Below are positions 8,835 to 17,134 of a DNA stretch of 64,000 bases, piece by piece (positions within the stretch are counted from its first letter, which is position 1; every line of letters starts with the position of its first letter). The notes beneath the pieces were generated by a model. That model saw only the letters and a list, made by a program, of their open reading frames with translations. It ran no database searches and was not told the DNA's origin. This DNA comes from Spirosoma validum (GTDB lineage: Bacteria; Bacteroidota; Bacteroidia; Cytophagales; Spirosomataceae). Both the position numbers and the translations under genes were made by a program. The stretch is taken from assembly GCF_014699035.1 (NCBI RefSeq), contig NZ_JACXAA010000006.1:1-64000 (forward strand), given 5' to 3'.

Positions 8835-9476
8835 ATGAAGAAAATAGCATGGATGCTAAGCGTAGCGTTTATCATGACGCTACCTGCTTTCGCTCAGAAA
8901 GACAAACGAGCACAAACCATTTTAGATGCGATGAGCAAAAAATATAAATCGCTCAAATCATATCAGGCCGCTTTTACCTACGCCAGTGCAGGCGGTGGTA
9001 CGAAAGAATCCTACAAAGGCGACTTAACCGTTAAAAACGAAAAATTTAGACTACAATTGGGTGGACAGGAAGTTTTTACAGACGGTAAAACGATGTCTAC
9101 CTACATTAAAGAATCGAACGAAGTTAACGTACAGGATTACGAAGGAGCAGGCACCAGCGAGCTTAACCCGACACAGATTTACACCATTTATAAACGCGGT
9201 TTCGATTATCGTTTTTTGAAAGAACAAAAGCAGGGCGGTCGGACAGTTGAAGTCATTGAACTGACGCCTAATCGCCCGAAGAGTCCCATTGCAACCATCC
9301 AGATTTCGGTGGATAAAGCAGACAAATCTGTTCGCAACTGGTTGATCGTGAACAAGGATGGAAAGCGGACGTCATATACGATTACCAAATTCACACCGGA
9401 TGTAAACGTACCGGATGCCCTTTTTGTCTTCGATAAAGCGAAGTACCCCGGCGTTGAAGTCGTGGATTTACGATAA
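8835..9476 (+). CDS. lolA: LolA-like outer-membrane lipoprotein carrier protein
   Basis: Periplasmic carrier that takes lipoproteins from the inner to the outer membrane. A clear signal peptide (MKKIAWMLSVAFIMTLPAFA, cleavage before QKDKRAQ) is followed by a LolA-like fold: the KSLKSYQAAFTY strand, the KGDLTVKNEKFRLQLGG segment, FTDGKTMSTYIKESNEV and PNRPKSPIATIQISVDKA. 213 residues is usual for Bacteroidota members. The ftsK-lolA neighbourhood is also known from proteobacteria, which supports the call. Ends at the hairpin 9483-9525. Confidence 0.82.
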   Translation: MKKIAWMLSVAFIMTLPAFAQKDKRAQTILDAMSKKYKSLKSYQAAFTYASAGGGTKESYKGDLTVKNEKFRLQLGGQEVFTDGKTMSTYIKESNEVNVQDYEGAGTSELNPTQIYTIYKRGFDYRFLKEQKQGGRTVEVIELTPNRPKSPIATIQISVDKADKSVRNWLIVNKDGKRTSYTITKFTPDVNVPDALFVFDKAKYPGVEVVDLR

Positions 9477-9482
9477 ACAAAT

Positions 9483-9525
9483 CGTCAGTACGTAGCGATT
9501 CAACAACGATTGCTACGTACTGACG
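9483..9525. terminator. Bidirectional terminator between lolA and upp
   Basis: Perfect 14-bp inverted repeat CGTCAGTACGTAGC/GCTACGTACTGACG with a 15-base spacer between convergent genes. The run of T is weak, so termination strength is uncertain. Confidence 0.55.
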
Positions 9526-9536
9526 ACTTAGGACTG

Positions 9537-10184
9537 TTATACTTTTTCGCCAAACGCCAGATCGCCCGAGTCACCCAGCCCTGGAACAATATAATAATGC
9601 TCGTTGAGGTGATCATCAATAGCACCCAGCCAAAGATGGCACTGCGGTAATTGTTGCTGCACGTGACGAACCCCTTCAGGACTGGCAATAATCGAAGCAA
9701 TGTGTGTTTGTGCTGGAATGCCGTACCGTAACAGCGCGTGATAAACTTTTTCCAGCGAACGACCTGTAGCCAGCATCGGATCACAGAGAATAAGCACCTT
9801 ACCACTCAAATCAGGGCTTACGATGTAATCCATAGCAATCTCAAATTCATCATCTCCGCCTGGTGAAGGTCCTCGGTAAGCGCCTGCAAATGCGTTTTCG
9901 GCGTGGTCGAAATAATTGGCGAACCCCTGATGAAATGGCAATCCCGCCCGAAGAATAGTGGCCAGAACAGGCTGTTGCCGAAGTACCTGCGTGTTCGCAA
10001 TACCCAGTGGCGTTTGAATGGCTACGTTCTGGTACGATAGTTTTTTTGAAATTTCGTAGGCCATCAATTCACCCAGCCTTTCCAGATTTCGCCGAAACCG
10101 TAGCCGATCCTGTTGAACGGATACGTTACGAAGTTCGGCCATAAATTGATTAGCTAATGAGGATTGTTGTGCGAAAACAAACAT
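9537..10184 (-). CDS. upp: Uracil phosphoribosyltransferase
   Basis: Pyrimidine salvage: converts uracil and PRPP to UMP. The 215-residue protein has the PRPP-binding loop LILCDPMLATGRS near residue 130 and the uracil-binding tail PGLGDSGDLAFG at the C-terminus, plus TILRAGLPFHQGF near 78. The N-terminal MFVFAQQSSLANQFMAELR is typical of Bacteroidota Upp. The ATG at 10184 is the only good start. Convergent with lolA and divergent from the Wzi-like gene. Confidence 0.95.
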   Translation of the reverse strand: MFVFAQQSSLANQFMAELRNVSVQQDRLRFRRNLERLGELMAYEISKKLSYQNVAIQTPLGIANTQVLRQQPVLATILRAGLPFHQGFANYFDHAENAFAGAYRGPSPGGDDEFEIAMDYIVSPDLSGKVLILCDPMLATGRSLEKVYHALLRYGIPAQTHIASIIASPEGVRHVQQQLPQCHLWLGAIDDHLNEHYYIVPGLGDSGDLAFGEKV

Positions 10185-10318
10185 AAAGAGTGGGGTTCGT
10201 TCGCTCTAAATTAGCCGCAAGGTTAGCGTATATCCAAACCAATCTTTTAATTTAAGCGATTCATTTGCTCCACTAAGTCTAAAAAATAGACACAACGGGT
10301 CGACAGTCAGTTATTTAC

Positions 10319-12091
10319 ATGCGCAGCAACGTTTACGTTTTCTGTTTTCTAGTTCTTTCGTTAACTGTTCAGGCACAGAGTCCTTTCGTACCACTTAACG
10401 CAGATTACTATCATCTCATCGATCGGCTGGAAATCCGCCAGAATCGTTGGGCCGACGGTTTTCATAGTACTGTAAAGCCTTATAATCGCCAAAGTATTAT
10501 TCAGTTAACGGACAGTTTGTTATCGCATCCCGGTAGAAACTTCTCTGATTCCGATTATTTTAATTTCGATTATTTACGTAATGACAGTTGGGAATGGGTA
10601 GATCCTAATGATTCCACTCAGGTAGACCCGTTTACGAAGCATCTGCGGACACCATTTGCACCGGGCGATAGTCGAGAACCTATCCTGAAACATTTCTATC
10701 ATAAAAAGGCTGACTTATATAGCTTACAGACGCCTGATATTGACCTCCACATTAATCCAGCGCTTTATGTTGGTCTTGGCATTGAGAACACTTCTGGAGA
10801 TGCTTTAGCCAGCAACCAACGGCTCATGTTCGTAAACACACGGGGTCTGGAGATACGGGGTTCAATCGGTCGTAAGCTAGGATTCTATACGTTTTTCTCC
10901 GATACGCAGGCTTCTTATCCCGAATACATTCGTCAGTATGGCCGAATCTATTCAGGTGATTCCACAAATTCTGCTCCGGGCGAGGGCTTTATTAAACCAT
11001 TTGGTTCCAACGGGGCAGTTGATTACTTATCCGCACGGGGCTACATAACGCTGAATACGCTTAAGGTCATCAATATACAGTTTGGCCACGATCGAAATTT
11101 TTTCGGCAATGGCTTTCGTTCGCTCTTACTCTCAGATAATGCCCCGGCTTCTCTCTTTCTGAAGTTAACGACACGTCTGGGCAAACGGATTCAGTATACG
11201 AACCTGTTTTCTTCGCTGCAAAACAAGCAACAACCTTTGCCAGCAGGCGATCATCTGATTCCGCAGAAGTTCACGGCTATTCACCATCTGAGTGTCAACA
11301 TAAATGACCACATGAACCTCGGTGTTTTCGAAGCCGAAGTCTTTAGCCGCGATCGCCTGGATATTAGCTATCTGAATCCAATTATCCTGTATCGCTACGT
11401 TGAGTCGAGTCAGGGAAGCGCCGACAACGCTCTGATTGGTCTTGATTTTAAAGCCAATTTTCTATCGCAGTTTCTGGTCTATACCCAGATCATGATTGAT
11501 GAATTTCGCCTTAAAGCGCTACGAGAGGGTAAGGGCGACTGGACCAATAAATTTGCCATACAACTTGGAGCAAAATATATCGACGCATTTAACGTACCGA
11601 ATCTTGATTTACAGACCGAATTCAACCTGGCACGTCCGTTTACCTACTCCCACGAGCGCTCAGCAACCGTAAACTCTGGCCAGACGAACTATGCCAATTA
11701 CAATCAACCACTGGCACATCCGTTGGGGGCTAATTTTCTGGAAGGAATCGGCATTGTTCGCTATCAGCAAAAGCGGCTGACGGGCAACGGTATTTTTGGT
11801 ATTATGATGTACGGGGCCGATCCTGCAAACGACCTTAATTACGGAGGTAATATCTTGAAGGACTACAACGGCCGCGTTCGTAATGAGGGCAACTTTATTG
11901 GGCAAGGTCGCAAAACGATCATTACGTATCTGGATCTGCGGGCATCCTACATGCTTCGGCACAATATATTCCTGGAAGGACGTTATATGTATCGTTTTCA
12001 GGATAGCCAGTATCGGCCCGATAGTTATACTGATCAGACAGCCAGCTTTGGTTTACGATGGAATATGCCTTATCGCAACTGGGTATTCTGA
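10319..12091 (+). CDS. Outer-membrane beta-barrel protein, capsule assembly Wzi/RemB-like
   Basis: 590 residues with a signal peptide (MRSNVYVFCFLVLSLTVQAQ). An N-terminal helical part (YYHLIDRLEIRQNRW..., KPYNRQSI) precedes a long barrel rich in alternating aromatic strands, such as YVGLGIENTS and LGFYTFFSDTQ. It ends with a barrel strand rich in aromatic residues (FGLRWNMPYRNWVF). The overall pattern resembles Wzi-family capsule-anchoring barrels and the Flavobacterium surface protein RemB; this is recognition by family look, not a search. Likely role: surface polysaccharide attachment or gliding. The neighbouring gmhA (LPS heptose) is on the same strand. Confidence 0.55.
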   Translation: MRSNVYVFCFLVLSLTVQAQSPFVPLNADYYHLIDRLEIRQNRWADGFHSTVKPYNRQSIIQLTDSLLSHPGRNFSDSDYFNFDYLRNDSWEWVDPNDSTQVDPFTKHLRTPFAPGDSREPILKHFYHKKADLYSLQTPDIDLHINPALYVGLGIENTSGDALASNQRLMFVNTRGLEIRGSIGRKLGFYTFFSDTQASYPEYIRQYGRIYSGDSTNSAPGEGFIKPFGSNGAVDYLSARGYITLNTLKVINIQFGHDRNFFGNGFRSLLLSDNAPASLFLKLTTRLGKRIQYTNLFSSLQNKQQPLPAGDHLIPQKFTAIHHLSVNINDHMNLGVFEAEVFSRDRLDISYLNPIILYRYVESSQGSADNALIGLDFKANFLSQFLVYTQIMIDEFRLKALREGKGDWTNKFAIQLGAKYIDAFNVPNLDLQTEFNLARPFTYSHERSATVNSGQTNYANYNQPLAHPLGANFLEGIGIVRYQQKRLTGNGIFGIMMYGADPANDLNYGGNILKDYNGRVRNEGNFIGQGRKTIITYLDLRASYMLRHNIFLEGRYMYRFQDSQYRPDSYTDQTASFGLRWNMPYRNWVF

Positions 12092-12117
12092 ATATGGTAA
12101 AAGTCGTAAGGCATCAG

Positions 12118-12125
12118 TAAGTTTG
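12118..12125 (+). promoter_or_regulatory. Putative -7 element upstream of gmhA
   Basis: TAAGTTTG fits the Bacteroidota TAnnTTTG motif and is followed by GC as in many such promoters. It gives a leader of about 45 bases before the chosen ATG at 12176, which supports that start over the longer frame from 12131. Confidence 0.45.
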
Positions 12126-12175
12126 CACCATTGTATTTTCCTTCGACTTCACGAATTCACGATTTATCACTTTCC

Positions 12176-12748
12176 ATGCTTGATCTTATTCGTCAGGAAC
12201 TGACTGAAGCTCAGTCCGTTTTAGATACATTTCTTAATAATCCTGATCACCTTTCTGCCATAGAACAAGCAGCCATAGTAATGGCGGATGCGCTTAAAAA
12301 TGGTCATAAAATTATCTCCTGCGGTAATGGCGGCTCTCACTGCGATGCGATGCACTTCGCCGAAGAGCTTTCTGGCCGTTACCGTGGCGACCGCCGTTCT
12401 TTAGCCGCTATTGCGATTTCGGATGTCAGTCATCTTTCCTGCGTCAGTAATGATTATGGCTACGATTACGTTTTTTCCCGCTTTGTTGAAGGTTTAGGTA
12501 ATGCTGGTGACGTACTGCTGGGATTAAGCACAAGTGGCAATTCAGCGAACGTAATCCGTGCTGTCGAAGCGGCTCGACAAAAAGGCATGAAAGTGGTTTT
12601 ACTGACGGGCAAAGATGGTGGCAAACTAGCTGGTCAGGCCGATGTTGAAATTCGGGTACCGCATTTCGGTTATGCCGATCGTATTCAGGAAATTCACATT
12701 AAAGTCATTCACCTATTTATCATGCTCATTGAAAAGCAAGTCATCTGA
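12176..12748 (+). CDS. gmhA: Phosphoheptose isomerase
   Basis: Converts sedoheptulose 7-phosphate to D-glycero-manno-heptose 7-phosphate for LPS inner core. About 190 residues forming one SIS domain: [20 protein letters not shown] (residues about 49-68) and [11 protein letters not shown] near 115 are the two phosphate/sugar-binding loops, and the C-terminal [17 protein letters not shown] has the catalytic His region. I chose the ATG at 12176 (MLDLIRQEL) because the 15 upstream codons do not resemble the family and the -7 motif lies just ahead. The 3' end overlaps the remnant at 12709-13352 on the other strand. Confidence 0.9.
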   Translation: MLDLIRQELTEAQSVLDTFLNNPDHLSAIEQAAIVMADALKNGHKIISCGNGGSHCDAMHFAEELSGRYRGDRRSLAAIAISDVSHLSCVSNDYGYDYVFSRFVEGLGNAGDVLLGLSTSGNSANVIRAVEAARQKGMKVVLLTGKDGGKLAGQADVEIRVPHFGYADRIQEIHIKVIHLFIMLIEKQVI

Positions 12749-13352
12749 ATCAGGCGTGTGCAGCTTAACAGATAGAACTGTTTCAAATACGATAACTTCC
12801 CAATAATGTGTTGTTCCTGCTGACGATCGATGGCTCTGGCAGACCCAGCAAAGGTTCCTTTGTTGTAGACAATGTACAGAAACGAAAAGGGTTGAAACTC
12901 CCACGCCAGCCGGATATTCCAGACATTTTTATCCGTATACGTATTACGCTGGAAGAAACTGATCAGTTGTAGTCGCGGATTAACCGCCATCCGACTTTCG
13001 ATACTGTATAACCCAATATTTCCCGAGTACTGACCTACGCTTCTGAAACTGTTTATCTCGCCACTCATTGTAAACGCCATGTGCGGAATGGGAGCCAGTA
13101 CCAGAGAACCCCGGCCGTACTGGGCTTTTTCGCAGGCCCAAAAATTACGGCCTTACCAGTTGCCATTTGCTCATTAAGTGTTTGCTGGTCGACAGCCTCT
13201 TCGCGCGTCGTATCAGGCTGTACGACGTCGGATTGCGCGGTATTTGGCACAGTTGAATTGGTCTGTGCGAACGAGAAAAACGGGAGAAAGATTAGAAGTA
13301 AATAACAGCGACTGACAACGGATGACATACTGGTGGGAAGATCAATGCCCAA
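12709..13352 (-). pseudogene. Frameshifted remnant of a DUF5916-like outer-membrane protein
   Basis: Two open frames on the minus strand join at a run of five A (GCGAAAAAGCCC on the minus strand, about 13120-13131). The first (start 13352 or 13328) has a signal peptide MSSVVSRCYLLLIFLPFFSFAQ and runs to ...IFGPAKK. The second continues AQYGRGSLVLAPIPHMAFTMSG and ends as a beta-barrel C-terminus (NIRLAWEFQPFSFLYIVYN). One extra A would fuse them into about 210 residues. The C-terminal part looks like the end of DUF5916 proteins, which are normally over 700 residues, so a large internal deletion is also implied. The frame runs on into gmhA, suggesting the original stop is lost. Confidence 0.6.
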
Positions 13353-13440
13353 AAGTAAGCCGGCCTAAAGGAAATTTCGTTTTTCACTGAACGGTCCGTA
13401 AAGCCCCTTCACTGGCAAGAATGCCGTGATGAACCGTAAC

Positions 13441-14301
13441 TTAATAGTCTCCCCCGGCGCCACCACCACCAAAACTACCACCACCAAATCCGCCAAAACC
13501 ACCGCCACTGCTGCCTCCTCCGCTCCAGCCACCACCCGAATTACCCCAGCCCGAATACGTTGACGTCGGAAAAAAGACAGGACCACCCCAACCACCACCC
13601 CGGTTACGATTATTGCCGCCCCCGCGGTTTCGACGTGCGATGATGAAAATGATAATCAGAAAAATGATTAATCCAATAAAAATGGCTCCCGACCCTTCGT
13701 CATCACCACTGTTGTCTTTAGGGTCAGCTTTATATTCACCACTAGCCCGGCGGATAATTTCGGTTGTAGCTTCGTCTAATCCCCGATAATACTGCTCCTG
13801 TTTAAAAGCAGGTACGATTGTATTGGTAATGATCCGCTTGGCAATTGCATCAGGAATAGCTCCCTCTAAACCATACCCTGGGGCAATAAAGATTTTTCGT
13901 GTCTGCGTAGCCCAGGCCAGCACCAGACCGTTGTTTTTTCCCTGCTGTCCAACACCCCATTTTCGTCCTACCTGAAACGCAAAATCACCGATAGGATACG
14001 GTTCCGTCGTTTTAACGATAACAACCGTAATTTGCGTTGATGTAGAGTCATTGTAAGCTCGCAGCTTCTGTTCCAGTTGAGAACGCTCTGAACCACTTAA
14101 AATACCTGCGAAATCGTTAACCAGACGAGGTGGATTGGGCTTATCGGGAATAGCTGTGCTGGCCGTCGTCCCGTCGTCGGTAGCGGTATCCTGTGCCTGT
14201 AAACCGACTGGTGCAATAAGCAACAGGAAGATCAGGCAGATACGTACTGTTCGGGTAATAGAGGAAACAAGAAAGGAAACGTTCACGGTAGTATTAGTCA
14301 A
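13441..14301 (-). CDS. TPM-domain membrane protein with Gly-rich tail (YgcG-like)
   Basis: 286 residues: signal peptide or anchor at about 15-37, a TPM (YgcG/TLP18.3) domain at about 55-185 (LVNDFAGILSGSERSQLEQKL; TTEPYPIGDFAFQVGRKWGVG; RKIFIAPGYGLEGAIPDAIA), a membrane segment near 207-222 followed by basic residues, then a glycine/serine-rich tail ending FGGGGAGGDY. That layout is usual for YgcG-type TPM proteins. Last gene of a lemA-TPM-TPM operon; its start overlaps the end of the preceding gene by 8 bases. LemA/TPM sets are linked to envelope stress or photosystem-like repair in other bacteria, but the biochemical role is not established. Confidence 0.85.
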   Translation of the reverse strand: MTNTTVNVSFLVSSITRTVRICLIFLLLIAPVGLQAQDTATDDGTTASTAIPDKPNPPRLVNDFAGILSGSERSQLEQKLRAYNDSTSTQITVVIVKTTEPYPIGDFAFQVGRKWGVGQQGKNNGLVLAWATQTRKIFIAPGYGLEGAIPDAIAKRIITNTIVPAFKQEQYYRGLDEATTEIIRRASGEYKADPKDNSGDDEGSGAIFIGLIIFLIIIFIIARRNRGGGNNRNRGGGWGGPVFFPTSTYSGWGNSGGGWSGGGSSGGGFGGFGGGSFGGGGAGGDY

Positions 14302-14728
14302 ACGAAATATCGTCGGCGAGTTCGTTGGTATCGTCGCTAGCGTATGGGAAATAGTGTTTTAACTGCTCCCCAGCTCGCTCGATGCCCCGGCTTAACCCTA
14401 TAGCATATTCACCAGCGGCAAAATGATTTCGGAGTAAATCTTTCGTCGTTTTCCAAAAATCAGCAGGCACTTTAGCATCAATTCCTTTATCTCCTACTAC
14501 AGCGAATTTTCGATCAGCGTGAGCCAGGTAAAACAGGACTCCATTTTGCTCCTTCGTCTGATGCATACCTAGTCGGGCAAACACCTCAATCGCCCGCTCA
14601 ATAGGGTCACCAGTGGGGCACTGTGGCTCAACATGAACCCGAATTTCACCTGACGTAGCTTTCTCCGCTTGCCGAATGGCTTCGATGATACGTTGTTGCT
14701 CGTCGGACGTAAAAATGTTGGTTTGCAT
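14294..14728 (-). CDS. Small TPM-domain protein
   Basis: About 144 residues, a single TPM domain: FTSDEQQRIIEAIRQAEKAT, SGEIRVHVEPQC, AIEVFARLGMHQTKEQNGVLFYLAHADRKFAVVGDKGID. No signal peptide or membrane segment, unlike its neighbour. The start used is the last ATG of a CATAGGG repeat (14725-14752, + strand); in-frame initiation seven codons earlier (14749) is possible. Middle gene of the lemA operon. Confidence 0.82.
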   Translation of the reverse strand: MQTNIFTSDEQQRIIEAIRQAEKATSGEIRVHVEPQCPTGDPIERAIEVFARLGMHQTKEQNGVLFYLAHADRKFAVVGDKGIDAKVPADFWKTTKDLLRNHFAAGEYAIGLSRGIERAGEQLKHYFPYASDDTNELADDISFD

Positions 14729-14752
14729 AGGGCATAGGGCATAGGGCATAGG
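14725..14752. repeat. Heptanucleotide repeat (CATAGGG)x4 across a start codon
   Basis: Four perfect copies of CATAGGG, read as CCCTATG on the coding strand, so each copy offers an ATG. Because 7 is not a multiple of 3 the ATGs fall in different frames; only the last, or every third back from it, is in frame with the TPM protein. A further partial copy (TAGGG) follows at 14753-14757. Confidence 0.85.
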
Positions 14753-14803
14753 GTAGGGAATAAAGTTTTCACTCTACGCCCTTACCCCTTTGCCCAACGC
14801 TAT

Positions 14804-15385
14804 TTAAAACTGCACCGTTGGAGCGCTTTGTGCGGCCTGAGAAGCCTCAAAGAAGCCTTTAACCGGGAAGCCAAAAATACCAGCGAAAATATTGTTCGGG
14901 AACGAACGTACAGACTGATTGTACGTTTTTACAGCTCCGTTAAAATCATTTCGGGATACAGCAATGCGGTTTTCCGTACCTTCCAACTGCGCCTGCAACT
15001 CAGAGAAATTCTGGTTTGCTTTCAGGTTCGGATAACTCTCTGCAACCGCTAACAGTCTTGATAGCGAACCACTTAACTGATCCTGAGCGGCCTGAAATTT
15101 TTGAATATTTTCAGGAGTTAGTTGATCGGCATTCAGTTTAATTCCGGTTGCATTGGCACGCGCCTGAATAACAGCGGTTAAGGTGCTCTTCTCAAAATTG
15201 GCAGCTCCCTGTACGGTCCGGACCAGGTTTGGAATTAAATCAGCCCGACGTTGGTACTGCGTTTGAACCTGAGCCCATTTCTCCTGTACGTTCGTGTCGC
15301 TCTGAACCAGACCGTTGTAGGAACTACAACCGTACATACCCAGAATCAGGGCAATCACCACCACAATAATTAAAGACTTTGACAT
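14804..15385 (-). CDS. lemA: LemA family protein
   Basis: 193 residues. A short cytoplasmic start, one membrane segment (LIIVVVIALILGMYGC, residues about 5-20, with a Cys that may be a lipidation site), then the LemA helical domain: YNGLVQSDTNVQEKWAQVQTQYQRRADLIPNLVRTV and ESYPNLKANQNFSELQAQLEGTENRIAVSRNDFN. The YNxxR...FP motif (YNQSVRSFPNNI) is at the end. First gene of the operon with two TPM proteins. LemA proteins are membrane-anchored helical bundles whose function is not settled. Confidence 0.9.
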   Translation of the reverse strand: MSKSLIIVVVIALILGMYGCSSYNGLVQSDTNVQEKWAQVQTQYQRRADLIPNLVRTVQGAANFEKSTLTAVIQARANATGIKLNADQLTPENIQKFQAAQDQLSGSLSRLLAVAESYPNLKANQNFSELQAQLEGTENRIAVSRNDFNGAVKTYNQSVRSFPNNIFAGIFGFPVKGFFEASQAAQSAPTVQF

Positions 15386-15468
15386 GGTTTGTAAGAATGC
15401 AAAAGGTTAGAACTGCTTTCAAAGTTGTCCAAAACTACTAATTTGTTTACGTAAAACTACGTCAACGG

Positions 15469-15476
15469 TACTTTTG
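15469..15476 (+). promoter_or_regulatory. Putative -33/-7 promoter of the SDR gene
   Basis: TACTTTTG (-7 type) with TTTG at 15442-15445, 23 bases upstream, close to the Bacteroidota spacing. The transcript would start about 80 bases before the SDR ATG. Confidence 0.45.
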
Positions 15477-15559
15477 CCCTTTTTGTTTGGCATTTGTATT
15501 GATGACTGGCATACGCTAATTTCAACGCTGTCGGTAGTCGACGTAACCTAAGCAACGTA

Positions 15560-16348
15560 ATGAATCTTGATTTAACCGGAAAAACAGCGCTTGTGTGCGG
15601 TAGTACGCAGGGAATTGGTCGTGCTTCGGCCATTGAGCTTGCCTTATTGGGCGCCGACGTAGTACTAATGGCGCGCAATGAGCAAGCGCTCAAAACTACC
15701 TTGAATGAGCTGGATACAGCGAAAGCCCAACAGCATCGCTACGTAGTGGCTGACTTCAGCCAGCCTGATGCCGTTGCCAAAGCTATAGCTGAACACTTGG
15801 CCCAATTCCCGGATGTACAAATTCTCATCAACAACACGGGTGGTCCCGCCGGTGGTCCGTTGATTGAAGCAAAATCAGAAGAGTTTGTGCAGACGTTTCA
15901 TAATCATCTGCTAAACAATCAGGCTCTGGTACAGGCTGTTTTTCCGGCGATGAAACGTGCCGGTTATGGACGTATCGTTAATATTATTTCAACATCGATC
16001 AAGCAACCGATCGTTGGATTAGGCGTGTCGAATACCATTCGGGGTGCGGTAGCCCAGTGGGCAAAAACGCTATCGCTGGAGATAGCGCATTTCGGCATAA
16101 CAGTCAACAATGTGTTGCCAGGCTATACAAGAACAGCCCGATTAGATAGTGTAGTGAGTATGCGGGCAAAAACGACGGGTAAAACAGAGGAAGAAGTAGC
16201 CGCCCAGATGGAACGTGAAATTCCAACCAAACGATTTGTTACTGCCGAAGAAGTTGCTGCTGCGGTAGCTTTTCTATGCACACCCGCTGCGGCTTCAATC
16301 AATGGCATAAATGTACCAGTGGACGGCGGAAAGACAGGGAGTCTATAA
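15560..16348 (+). CDS. SDR-family oxidoreductase lacking the usual catalytic Tyr
   Basis: 262-residue short-chain dehydrogenase. The NAD(P)-binding loop is VCGSTQGIG (residues 13-21), and NNTGGPAGG replaces the usual NNAG motif. At the active site, where most SDRs have YxxxK, this protein reads SNTIRGAVAQWAKTL. It therefore lacks the Tyr and the Lys, like the BKR-like subgroup annotated as 3-oxoacyl-ACP reductase. NNVLPGYTRT and the C-terminal VDGGKTGSL are normal. Substrate unknown. Not in an operon; convergent with the response regulator gene. Confidence 0.8.
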   Translation: MNLDLTGKTALVCGSTQGIGRASAIELALLGADVVLMARNEQALKTTLNELDTAKAQQHRYVVADFSQPDAVAKAIAEHLAQFPDVQILINNTGGPAGGPLIEAKSEEFVQTFHNHLLNNQALVQAVFPAMKRAGYGRIVNIISTSIKQPIVGLGVSNTIRGAVAQWAKTLSLEIAHFGITVNNVLPGYTRTARLDSVVSMRAKTTGKTEEEVAAQMEREIPTKRFVTAEEVAAAVAFLCTPAAASINGINVPVDGGKTGSL

Positions 16349-16415
16349 AAGCTTTCAGTCAGTAACTACCAACGTGAGTAAAAGGCGGCTACTGATCTTC
16401 TATGCCTTACGATTC

Positions 16416-17072
16416 TTAGACTAAGCTGTTCTTGAAGGCGTATGCCACCATGCCCGCCGTATTCTTGGTACCCGTTTTTTCGAGAATACGTAATCGGTGT
16501 CCTTCAACAGTGCGAGGACTTAGAAAGATTTTCTCGCTGATTTCGTTGGTCGACAAGCCCTCACAAATTAGCGATAACACTTCTTTTTCACGTTCAGACA
16601 AAAGGATTTTGCTGTTATAAAGCGTGCTGACGGGTTTAACGCTCGTTTTATTGGTCATTTTGCGCAGCATTGCCTTCGAGACAAACTCGTTCAGGTAAAC
16701 GCCTTCGTCCATTACTTTTCGAACGGCTTTTTCCACCTCGCCCGCATCAGCATCTTTCAGAAGATAGCCGCTTACGCCCTTTTCGAGCAGATGCAAAACC
16801 ATGCGATCCTCGTCGTGCATGGTCAGTACCACGATTTTCACGAGTGGGAAATGTTCGCGCATGTAGTCGGCGGTAGCCGTACCATCCATGACCGGCATCT
16901 GTAAATCAAGCAAAACGACATCGGGTGTTTTGCGGGAAACTTTATCAATCAATTCCTGCCCGTTGCTCGCTTCCAGAATCAACTCAAAATCCTGAACCTG
17001 ACCGAGAATCGTAGACATTCCGACACGAAACAGTGTATGGTCGTCACAGAGAGCCAATTTGATCTTTCGCAT
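16416..17072 (-). CDS. NarL/LuxR-family response regulator
   Basis: 218 residues. Receiver domain with acidic pocket CDDH (residues 9-12), phosphoacceptor D56 in VVLLDLQMPVMDG, and switch residues in VVLTMHDE and the SGYLLKDAD lysine. C-terminal LuxR-type helix-turn-helix at about 152-210 (LSEREKEVLSLICEGLSTNEIS, LSPRTVEGHRLRIL). It follows the histidine kinase gene by 62 bp on the same strand and is almost surely its partner. Target genes unknown. Confidence 0.92.
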   Translation of the reverse strand: MRKIKLALCDDHTLFRVGMSTILGQVQDFELILEASNGQELIDKVSRKTPDVVLLDLQMPVMDGTATADYMREHFPLVKIVVLTMHDEDRMVLHLLEKGVSGYLLKDADAGEVEKAVRKVMDEGVYLNEFVSKAMLRKMTNKTSVKPVSTLYNSKILLSEREKEVLSLICEGLSTNEISEKIFLSPRTVEGHRLRILEKTGTKNTAGMVAYAFKNSLV

Positions 17073-17134
17073 AGAGAGGTGGAGTTAAAGGTCATGCCGT
17101 ATTAGTCGCGAACAACGGTAATTTAGCAAACAAA

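Noticed and set aside
13365-13598. Val-rich frame in the 3' end of the TPM gene
   Set aside because: Shadow of the glycine-rich tail in another frame.
16432-16620. 62-codon frame opposite the response regulator
   Set aside because: Antisense shadow of the LuxR domain.
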